Shown here in pieces: positions 56,867-64,000 of a DNA stretch of 64,000 nt. The notes under the pieces are model-generated. The model searched no databases, was not told the origin of the DNA, and saw only the letters and a program-made list of their open reading frames with translations. A program made the translations under genes and the position numbers. Position 1 is the stretch's first letter. Every line of letters begins with the position of its first letter. Source of the stretch: Phytomonas francai (Eukaryota > Euglenozoa > Kinetoplastea > Trypanosomatida > Trypanosomatidae); contig MJCC01000007.1 in NCBI GenBank assembly GCA_001766655.1, positions 664,479-728,478 on the forward strand, written 5' to 3'.

Positions 56867-58891
56867 ATGAGGAAGTCTGAACCGCAGGACGTGGCAAACA
56901 CGCGTATTCAGCAACTGCGGGAAAGGCTGGAGCTTTACAGCGCCAACATGAATAGGACTGTGAGGGCGGGGTCATCGAGCACAACGAATGATGGGGCTTC
57001 TAAGTTGAGTAAGCAGCCCAAAAGTGGCGCCGCACTAGCGGATTCTTCCAACTCCGCGGACGTACCTCGCTCGGCCCCCAAAGCAACGGCAACCAGCGTC
57101 GCCTCCCAGAAAATCCCTGGCCCAACTAGACTAGTATCACATCTAAAGAGAACAGTTGACAAGAACAGTGGCAGCCCATTGAATTCGCTCAGGGGGTTGA
57201 CGGAAAACCTTATTAAAAAGGCTAACAAATCATCCCCCCTTGAAAAGACGCGAGATGAAAATGAGAAACCTCCCACGGAATCCGGTGCGTCGGTATCGAA
57301 GGAAAGAGATGACAAGTCAGAACCAACATTCGCAGCACCGACGGTGCCTGTGGACATCCCCAAGTCCCCAACCCCTGAGTCGAAACGCTATTCCGATTTT
57401 ATAGATACCGAGGAAAATAGAGCCTCCAATCCCGGTGGATCCGCCTCGGGGCACTCCACTGCAGTTAATGACAGTGCTCAAAGGAAGACACCTTTGTCAA
57501 CCACCCGTAGTAAGACCACAAATCAAACACCTTTAAAAAGTGGCAACCCCTCCCAAGGCCATTCATCCGGCCGTCTGCCGACACCATCAAATGCCTTTGA
57601 AGGGCCAAGTGCGTCGTGGCTGCGGTTATCAACGGCCCATCGCCTATGGAACCTGCCATCTAAAACTAGCGACGCTGGGCCTACAGAGATTGAGCACAAA
57701 ATTAACAAAAAAGATGAGAGCTCGGAGGACACCTCAACGAGCGAGATCCACAGCGAGGACTCTTCCAGTGGGGAGGAGGAATTTAACATGTTTTTGGAAA
57801 AAATACTGACCGCAACCCCTTCAATAGATAGAGCGGTGCAAGAAACTTTGTCGAAATCCTACTCCTTCCTAAATCGCACGCAATCGAGGGGGGCGCATGC
57901 CGATAAGAGGGTTGCCAACGCGGAAGGTACCAAAGCGGACCACTGCCCGACGCCACCGTGGGCGTCCGCGAAGCATCTCGATCCACAGGGAAACCCGGAG
58001 CGCGAGAAGGTGCTCAGTCGGGATCCCTCGCACCAGGGGGATTCCCAACGGGTCTCGACACCGGACGGGCCCAGGCCCCCCTCCCTTTCCGGGAGCCCGG
58101 GGCCCAAGCCCGCCACGCCCCAAACGCGGCGAGAGGAGGCGGGGGGGGAGGGCTTCGGCCCCGGGCTCCCGGAAAGGGGAGGGGGGGGCTTTGAGCAGCG
58201 CGAGATCGCCTTCCAGGGCCTGGAGGGGGTGGTGCGGGCGATGCAGAAGGTCTACCGCGCGACGGGGCTCGCGGCCTTCCCGCCGGACCTCCCGCAGGCC
58301 GAGCGGGCGGCCGCCCTCGCCGCCGCGCGCGACCGGCTCGCCCGCGAGGAGGCCGAGCGCCGCGCGAATCCGCCAAAGGGGGCGTCGCTGGAGCAGGTGC
58401 GGGGGACCGCGGCGGCGAAGCTCGAGGGAATCGCGCGGCGGCTCATCCGGGAGTGCGAGGAGGCGATGGATTCCCTCAAGGACGTCGAGGAGCGGCGCTC
58501 GAGCTTGCGGGATAGTCGGCGGCGCCTGGAAATGCGCCAAGACGATTTGAAGGACCGGCAAAAGGCGCGCGCCTCGATCGCTGACGAGATCGAGGTACTA
58601 CGGAAGCAGAACAATGAGCGTGCCGCGGCTCTGCGCGATCGTGAGAAGAAACACCTGGAAAAACAAAAGGAGCAGAGCGCTCGAGAAAGGGATATCCAGA
58701 ATCGTATCAGTGACGTGGAACAGCTTGGCCACACGATTACGTCATGGCTGCGCATCCTGGAAGACCGCGATAGCAATCTGTCGGCAAAGGAGGAAAAATT
58801 GCACCGTGTACAAGCCAATATCCAGCGCCGAGTTCAAGATGTACAGACCTACAAGGAAATCAAAGATCGGCTCGAGGAGCGGGCCCCGTGA
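56867..58891 (+). CDS. Coiled-coil protein with disordered N terminus, 674 aa
   Basis: After a short helix (TRIQQLRERLELYSANMNR), residues 30-440 are Ser/Thr/Pro-rich and disordered. An acidic patch (DESSEDTSTSEIHSEDSSSGEEE) lies near residue 285. Residues about 445-670 form a long coiled coil. No recognised domain; a cytoskeletal, basal-body or kinetochore role would suit this layout but there is no direct evidence. A GC island covers about 57,950-58,560 and contains a long near-perfect inverted repeat. The ATG at 56,867 follows a T-rich tract. Confidence 0.68.
   Translation: MRKSEPQDVANTRIQQLRERLELYSANMNRTVRAGSSSTTNDGASKLSKQPKSGAALADSSNSADVPRSAPKATATSVASQKIPGPTRLVSHLKRTVDKNSGSPLNSLRGLTENLIKKANKSSPLEKTRDENEKPPTESGASVSKERDDKSEPTFAAPTVPVDIPKSPTPESKRYSDFIDTEENRASNPGGSASGHSTAVNDSAQRKTPLSTTRSKTTNQTPLKSGNPSQGHSSGRLPTPSNAFEGPSASWLRLSTAHRLWNLPSKTSDAGPTEIEHKINKKDESSEDTSTSEIHSEDSSSGEEEFNMFLEKILTATPSIDRAVQETLSKSYSFLNRTQSRGAHADKRVANAEGTKADHCPTPPWASAKHLDPQGNPEREKVLSRDPSHQGDSQRVSTPDGPRPPSLSGSPGPKPATPQTRREEAGGEGFGPGLPERGGGGFEQREIAFQGLEGVVRAMQKVYRATGLAAFPPDLPQAERAAALAAARDRLAREEAERRANPPKGASLEQVRGTAAAKLEGIARRLIRECEEAMDSLKDVEERRSSLRDSRRRLEMRQDDLKDRQKARASIADEIEVLRKQNNERAAALRDREKKHLEKQKEQSARERDIQNRISDVEQLGHTITSWLRILEDRDSNLSAKEEKLHRVQANIQRRVQDVQTYKEIKDRLEERAP
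58081..58181. repeat. Inverted repeat inside a coding region
   Basis: The left arm 58,081-58,111 (CTCCCTTTCCGGGAGCCCGG and onward) and the right arm 58,150-58,181 are reverse complements except for one inserted base and one mismatch, over about 31 bases. The spacer is 38 bases. At the protein level the arms code unrelated Pro/Gly-rich stretches in the coiled-coil protein. Confidence 0.85.
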
Positions 58892-59483
58892 AGGAATATC
58901 ATATCGGATTAAGATCGTCAATTTTTTCACCCGCGATAATAATGGTAAGCAGATGAAGTGTTTTTGATGCTCGCGACGGAGTGACTATTGCAATACGTGA
59001 GTGTGTCACCTTCAACAGAATGATTCTTCACGTGCGTGTATGTGTGCAAATGGGTACTTTCCTTTCGTGTTGAAACATAGGATGAGGACGGAAGAGGATG
59101 CATTATTGCAAACTCGCAAGTCGTTCAGTGGTCTCTCAGCTACAAAGGGGTTAAGCGAGAAGCTCCCTTTGGAAGGTTTTGAAGGGAAGGAGTAACTGCA
59201 TGATACTCGTATCTCAATATGTGTGTGGTGACGTGTATATTATGTTATCGTTCACCCTTTTCATTCACACACCCAAAATGTGATGGTGTCATTAGACATC
59301 AAACTAGTAAACAACAATCTTTTCGTTATGCGGTGGCGGTTTTCCAATGAATAACAAATGAATGGTAACGAACTAGATTTTGAGACCTTTCTAGTGTTAC
59401 AAAACCTTTGTCCCTTTTCCCCTCAAAATTCACCTCTTTAAGGAAGTAAATTTTGAGATTCAAGTAAGGCAACCGAGATTAAA
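58892..59483. other. Spacer, 592 bases
   Basis: AT-rich to moderate GC, with pyrimidine-rich stretches near 59,408-59,440. A 64-codon frame at 59,001 has no coding character. No gene seen. Confidence 0.6.
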
Positions 59484-60890
59484 ATGCCCGGAAGGGAGAA
59501 AGCGAAGCGCCCTAAGAAGCGCAGCAACCCCCTTGGTGAAGATCTCCATGTGGATCGCTTCGCCACTTTGAAGCGACCCGTAGCCGACGATGACGCCCTG
59601 GAGGAGGATCCCGAGAATCATAGCTTTCTCATATCCAACCGCGCTACAAAACGAATCCTCAGAACAGCCAAGGCACAACTGGACAACATATCGGGTGAGA
59701 CCGATGTTGGGGAGATTCCAAACGACGATGATGAAGAAAACGTGGCAACAACAGACGTTGGGCTACGGGAAATGCTCACGGGCGCCGCTTCAACCAACGG
59801 TTACTTTCAGCCCGAGGAGCTCGAAGACGACGATCAACCGGTGGAACTAGAGTATGACGACGTAGAATCAAACGTGTCGGAGATGCCGTCCGAGGTTCCC
59901 GAAATGGGGGGTGACCTCTACGGTATCGATGAAGAGGAGGCCCGCATCCTGCAACGTTTTCAACCGAAATCGCGAGTTCAAACTCGCCAACTGGCCGACA
60001 TTATCATGGAGCACATAAAGGAAAAGGAATCGAGTATGACCGCTGCAGCGCAGTCGCAGTCCCTGGACGCCCCGCAACACAATGAAGAGGATGGTGAAGA
60101 GCGAATAGACCCACGTGTTGCTCGGGTATACACCACAATCGGCAGCGTCATGAAGCGATACACCTCCGGCAAAGTCCCGAAGGCGTTCAAAATTTTGCCA
60201 AACGTCAAAAACTGGGAGCAGCTGCTTATGCTTACGAAACCGGATCAGTGGTCACCACACGCAGCATACCAAGCCACACGCATTTTTGCCGCCAATCTAA
60301 ACGAATGCATGGCACAACGGTTCTACGCGGCCGTGCTTCTGCCCATTGTCCATGCCCACATCCAAGAAAATCACAAATTGCACCCGGCTCTGTACATGGC
60401 GGTGCGGAAGGCGCTCTTCAAGCCTATTGCCTTCTTCAAAGGGTTCCTGCTCCCATTGGCAACTGACGAAGAGTGCACGCTGAAGGAAGCCTTGATCGTG
60501 GCCAGCGTTCTGCAGCGCTCCCACCTCCCGCCGGTGCCCACAGCAGTCACCATAGTTAAGATTTCGCAGCGGCCCTTCTCAGGACCCTGTGCGGTGTTTT
60601 TACGCGTTCTCATCGATAAAAAGATGGCCCTGCCATACCAAGCCATCGACGCCTTGGTCTCCTACTTCCATCGGTTCATCCAGACGCATCCAAAGGAAGA
60701 GCCACTCCCGGTGCTGTGGCATCAAACGTTTCTCTCCTTTACACAGCGCTATAAGAATGACCTGCAGGTGGAGCAGCTGCAAATGCTCTCACAAGTATGT
60801 GGTGTGCACTTTCATTACATGATCACACAGGAAATCCGGAGGGAGATAGCTGCTGCACTCCGCAGTAAAGCTGTCCCTGCGCAATCGTGA
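59484..60890 (+). CDS. BYSL: Bystin (ENP1), 18S rRNA maturation factor
   Basis: 468 residues. An acidic N-terminal third (nuclear, with PGREKAKRPKKRSNPL basic start) leads to the bystin domain: YTSGKVPKAFKILPNVKNWEQLL, WSPHAAYQATRIFAANLN, AQRFYAAVLLPIVH, LYMAVRKALFKPIAFFKGFLLPL, LPPVPTAVTIVKIS and VLWHQTFLSFTQRYKNDL. Every block matches bystin/ENP1, which is needed for cutting at the 5' end of pre-18S rRNA and for export of the small subunit. Together with RRS1 it is the second ribosome-assembly gene in the window, but the two are far apart. Start at 59,484 (MPGREK). Confidence 0.95.
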   Translation: MPGREKAKRPKKRSNPLGEDLHVDRFATLKRPVADDDALEEDPENHSFLISNRATKRILRTAKAQLDNISGETDVGEIPNDDDEENVATTDVGLREMLTGAASTNGYFQPEELEDDDQPVELEYDDVESNVSEMPSEVPEMGGDLYGIDEEEARILQRFQPKSRVQTRQLADIIMEHIKEKESSMTAAAQSQSLDAPQHNEEDGEERIDPRVARVYTTIGSVMKRYTSGKVPKAFKILPNVKNWEQLLMLTKPDQWSPHAAYQATRIFAANLNECMAQRFYAAVLLPIVHAHIQENHKLHPALYMAVRKALFKPIAFFKGFLLPLATDEECTLKEALIVASVLQRSHLPPVPTAVTIVKISQRPFSGPCAVFLRVLIDKKMALPYQAIDALVSYFHRFIQTHPKEEPLPVLWHQTFLSFTQRYKNDLQVEQLQMLSQVCGVHFHYMITQEIRREIAAALRSKAVPAQS

Positions 60891-61352
60891 GAAGGATTTT
60901 TAAGCAAAAGAGAGATGTGTGCAGTGGTTGGTGAAGCTTTTGTGTATGTGTGTGGGTTTTAGCCAATTTCAATTGATTCAGTGTCTGGTTATCCGCTTCA
61001 TTACTATTATGATTATTATGATGGATCTTTTTTTGAGAAAGAGGGGGGGGGGGGGGGAGTCGTTGTGTCATTAAATCTAATATTTTAAAATGAAATCTAA
61101 TCGTGTAAATAAGCACAAAAGGCAGAGTTGGTGTTGCTGTGGCCTTTTTGCAATATGGGAATCGATCCTCCTTCAGCTCCCAGTTTGCCGTTTTCGTCGT
61201 TCTCGGGAGAGGGAAACCGCACATAAACCGCTTCCCACGCTGTTACGCTCTTTTATTATATACCTGCCCTTATTTATAAGCGTTCTCGCTCTTTCTTTTC
61301 TCTATCCTATCCCGAATCATGCTTCTCCACCAAAGACATCATAAAGAGGATA
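60891..61352. other. Spacer with G15 run
   Basis: 462 bases. A run of fifteen G at 61,043-61,057 stands in AT-rich DNA. The T/C-rich stretch at about 61,285-61,315 is the likely acceptor region for the next gene. Confidence 0.65.
61043..61057. repeat. Homopolymer G15
   Basis: Fifteen consecutive G in a spacer. The true length may be uncertain. Confidence 0.8.
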
Positions 61353-63236
61353 ATGATTAAGATTAATTGTTCTTCAGTTACGCTGAAGACGTTGTGTTCA
61401 TCTTCTGTGAGCCTCCATCCTGCCATCTGGTCCGTGCGGAGGCTACTTTGCACAGCAACAATCCAATTGGCTCCCAAGCGCTTGACACCGCCGTCGTCAG
61501 GAAAACACAAACTACCACCGCCGCCACCTCTCGCTCGATTGAATCTAAAGCAATCTACAGCATCTTCCTCAGGTACTACAGCGCTGCCGTGGAAGACCCT
61601 GGACGAAATTCTTTCGGTTTTCGTTGAGTACGTGCCTACTTTCTATGTCCCGGTTCAAGGTGTTGCGGCCATTATGCCAGAGGAAATCCGTGCCTACTTC
61701 CAAGGTCGTGGGAAGCTGATTAACTTCTTTCGGCGCCACCCTTTTTTATTCGACATGCGCAACATAGAAAGTGGTTCGCGCATTGATGTGCGGTTGCAAG
61801 AGGGGGTCAGTCACCCGCGTTTCGCTGCCGCGGATCCCAAATACATGCTGACAGATATCGGTGTCGTCGAAAGCTATGTCGCCAAACCAGAATTCATTGT
61901 GAGCATGGATTCTATTGAAATCTCCAACAAGGGGGTTTCCCTGCATCCACAGTCCGCACCGCCTGCGATTCGGGTGCAATTGGAAGAGCGCGTGCCAGTC
62001 CTAGACAGGCTGGTTGCCTTCATTCCAGTCGATTTTGAGACTATCAAGAAAGTTGAGGAAAATATTCCGGACGATATTCTTTTCCATCCGTACTTCGACT
62101 GTCAAGGTGGGCTCGCCTCGATCGCCAGTAAGTTCCCTGATGACTTTCAGGTTGTGGACGGGAAAATCCGGAGACGCCCCCCGCACCTGGCTCCCCTATC
62201 GCTCAACGACTTCACGCTCAAGCAGTCCCCTATCCCAGAGATTGCGGCACTTGTGGAACGTGAAGTGTGCGATACCAACATCCCGCGCTGGGTGAACATC
62301 ACCTCACTCTACGAGAAGCTAACACCCCAGCAGAAGCGCGAGGTAAAGCAACGTTTTAAAAGTTTTGCAGGATTTTTGCGTGCGCATGGCAGGTCCGTGT
62401 CCATCTCGCAGGATATGCTGTGTATCTCCATGTGGCTCCCACCACCTGCCTCCTCCACAAACAGCGCCGATGCAAATGCGCCAGGTGGTAGTGAGACTTG
62501 TATGGACAAGGCGAAACCCCCTCACGCCGCGACTAACCATTCAGCCGGTCCTGTCGATCTGAGCAGTTCCGGAAACGAGGATCTTTTACACCGCGAGGGC
62601 ACCCCCCTGGCCGCACCTGCGCCGCGCCCAAAGGCTGTACAAACAACATCCCACACCACCTTTCCGCTCCAGGTCGTCAACGAGCTCTACGATCGCTTTC
62701 CACCCCATCGAAGCCTGAATCTTGTCGAGGCCTCCCAGCTGCTTCCGGATTCGCTACGGCAGCGCTTGCCCAAGAACCTGCTTAGCTGGATTTGCCACCA
62801 TCGAAGCTACTTCGTGGTTGAGAACCCGGGCGAGAAAGATCCAGAGAAGGTTCGCATCCAGCGCGCGTCGGATCGCCAGCCTCTGGACGCCGCCCACATT
62901 CTCTACCAAGGCATCCACCGACTTCAGCAGGGTGAGGCGAAAGGATGCAGGGTGTCTGTCAAGGAACTTATCGATGTTTTAGCCCCTGCGGATCAGCAGA
63001 TCATAGCCCATATTGGGATTCTAAACCTTGTCAACATGTTGCCCGAGTGGTTCGAGCTCGGGCCCGTCCCAGATCGGGCCTCAACGACAGGTGGCTCGCC
63101 GACCGAGGAGGACCTCTCTCGCGGGGACTATTTTCTGCGGCAATTGCGCTCCCTCGCAGAGCTCGAGGAGTCGGTCGCGAATGAGCACGCGCAGCGCGTG
63201 CAGTCATGTGTGGACCCGGAAAAGGGCAACGAGTGA
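61353..63236 (+). CDS. Mitochondrial protein with five internal repeats
   Basis: 627 residues with a presequence-like N terminus (serines, Arg30-like pair, AIWSVRRLLCTATIQLAP). By eye I find five degenerate repeats of about 55 residues at 85-137, 216-272, 294-360, 436-492 and 518-572. Each reads roughly hydrophobic helix, then (I/L)-x-P-x-x-(I/L), a Gly or Asn, L-x-x-(F/W)-(L/I), and a closing F-x-(V/L) strand (examples: NFFRRHPFLFDMRN, SWICHHRSYFVVEN, NMLPEWFELGPV). This resembles a winged-helix-like module that recurs. The linker near 360-430 is disordered. I recognise no named family. Mitochondrial RNA metabolism is possible but unproven. Confidence 0.68.
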   Translation: MIKINCSSVTLKTLCSSSVSLHPAIWSVRRLLCTATIQLAPKRLTPPSSGKHKLPPPPPLARLNLKQSTASSSGTTALPWKTLDEILSVFVEYVPTFYVPVQGVAAIMPEEIRAYFQGRGKLINFFRRHPFLFDMRNIESGSRIDVRLQEGVSHPRFAAADPKYMLTDIGVVESYVAKPEFIVSMDSIEISNKGVSLHPQSAPPAIRVQLEERVPVLDRLVAFIPVDFETIKKVEENIPDDILFHPYFDCQGGLASIASKFPDDFQVVDGKIRRRPPHLAPLSLNDFTLKQSPIPEIAALVEREVCDTNIPRWVNITSLYEKLTPQQKREVKQRFKSFAGFLRAHGRSVSISQDMLCISMWLPPPASSTNSADANAPGGSETCMDKAKPPHAATNHSAGPVDLSSSGNEDLLHREGTPLAAPAPRPKAVQTTSHTTFPLQVVNELYDRFPPHRSLNLVEASQLLPDSLRQRLPKNLLSWICHHRSYFVVENPGEKDPEKVRIQRASDRQPLDAAHILYQGIHRLQQGEAKGCRVSVKELIDVLAPADQQIIAHIGILNLVNMLPEWFELGPVPDRASTTGGSPTEEDLSRGDYFLRQLRSLAELEESVANEHAQRVQSCVDPEKGNE

Positions 63237-64000
63237 AAAGGAAACGATGTGGAAGACGACGTACACGACGCTGTCCGGATCGTTGTGGGCTATCGGTGGG
63301 AGGAAGTAATGGGCGCTCTACCACCACCCCCTGTATGCTGCTTCATCCTGCAAAACACGTAAGAGGGGTAGGGGTGGGTGAATAGGTACCTGTCAGCCAC
63401 CAACATCCGTATGCAAGGCGATAACAATGATGAAACCGACAGCAATGAGTATGCTGATCTGTATTTCAGAAGCGAGGAAAGAACTTTTGTTCCTCATTTT
63501 CCCAGTGGACTATTCCATGAGGTGTATGCTATCGTTTACAAAGCCTCTAAAGGAAACATGGCTCCGAAACTCGGAAACAGGGCTGTAGTCTTGTTCTGCC
63601 TATTTTACCTACCGACCTACAATCTTATTCGTGTGAGAAATATTGCTACCAATTGGCCTCCCCTTGCTATCAAGTTGAATGTACTCAAGCCAGACACTAT
63701 GAGAAAGTCGTCAGCTTTGTCAAGGACCACGTGTTATAATGAATAAGTAAGGACGAAGTCATCCAAAGTATGCGTTTGTGAGCCAATACGCTCGTAATGA
63801 TTTCAGTTTCACATGTCTAATTTCTGGTCAGCACACTATTCACGTTATCTCCATCTATCGCATGTGTTATATGCCTAGGAAAAGGTATCGCAAATTATGG
63901 TTTATTTATCAACTCTGTCCTTTTTTCCCTCTTCACCACCCCCACCACCGCCGATAAAAAGACGTCTAATCAAGAATTAGAGCAATTTCACTAAAAAATT
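63237..64000 (+). other. Spacer to right edge with acceptor for the next gene
   Basis: 764 bases. A frame of 122 codons opens at GTG at 63,378 (first ATG 63,411); its product has no recognisable feature and I do not call it. At 63,915-63,949 lies the strongest C/T-rich run of this segment (CTGTCC TTTTTTCCC etc.), with the first AG at 63,960-63,961. A further rightward gene should start just beyond the window. Confidence 0.6.

Noticed and set aside
63378..63746. A 122-codon frame near the right edge
   Set aside because: It opens at GTG, its first ATG is at 63,411, it has no splice acceptor of quality just upstream and no recognisable content. It could be a small gene but I cannot support it.

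Overview
The window looks like a chromosome segment of a flagellated kinetoplastid protozoan (trypanosomatid or bodonid grade; I cannot fix the genus). The reasons are these. Genes are intron-less and tightly packed in two head-to-head directional clusters. Most start codons sit a short way behind a long pyrimidine run followed by an AG, which is the signature of trans-splice acceptors. The gene content is eukaryotic (APC/C, NatB, dynactin, U2 snRNP, BBSome). There are several lineage-specific proteins with mitochondrial presequences.

Layout. Minus strand, 1 to about 12,005: nine genes read leftwards. They are a gene cut by the left edge that starts with a mitochondrial presequence, a small RIIa/Dpy-30-like protein, a giant armadillo-repeat protein, a DJ-1 homologue, an OB-fold mitochondrial protein that may belong to the RNA-editing KREPA family, an unrecognised mitochondrial protein, two tandem diverged GrpE (Mge1) genes, and another unrecognised mitochondrial protein. 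Six of the nine carry presequence-like N termini. A divergent strand-switch region lies at 12,006-12,727, with a G10 run and a nested hairpin; it is the likely transcription start zone for both clusters.

Plus strand, 12,728 to the end: 28 genes read rightwards, in order: CDC16/APC6, an unknown, an FAH-family hydratase, a NudC-like CS protein, an unknown, eS30, a catalytically dead PI-PLC with an inserted PDZ domain, a PPR-like mitochondrial protein, a mitochondrial unknown, dynactin p25, histidyl-tRNA synthetase, RRS1, cytochrome b5, a MAPKKK, BBS2, a truncated ANL-type ligase, SF3B2, a coiled-coil protein, LMBRD2, CBP20, an ALG14-ALG13 fusion, NAA25, an LRR protein, a SAM-domain membrane protein, a SAP-like disordered protein, a coiled-coil protein, bystin, and a mitochondrial protein with five internal repeats. 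A polypyrimidine tract at the right edge announces a further gene. Genes are not grouped by pathway, as expected for polycistronic transcription, although the left cluster is enriched for mitochondrial products.

Starts were checked against the bases. Six long open frames that would begin at TTG or GTG (armadillo protein, RRS1, cytochrome b5, MAPKKK, ALG14-13 and the SAP-like protein) were cut back to the first sensible ATG, and four others (CDC16, eS30, p25 and the 23.2 kb gene) to the ATG behind the best acceptor.

The feature I find most unusual is a set of about eight sharply bounded, extremely GC-rich islands (roughly 0.2-1 kb), most of them lying inside single genes. Neighbouring parts of the same genes are near 50% GC and the spacers are AT-rich.
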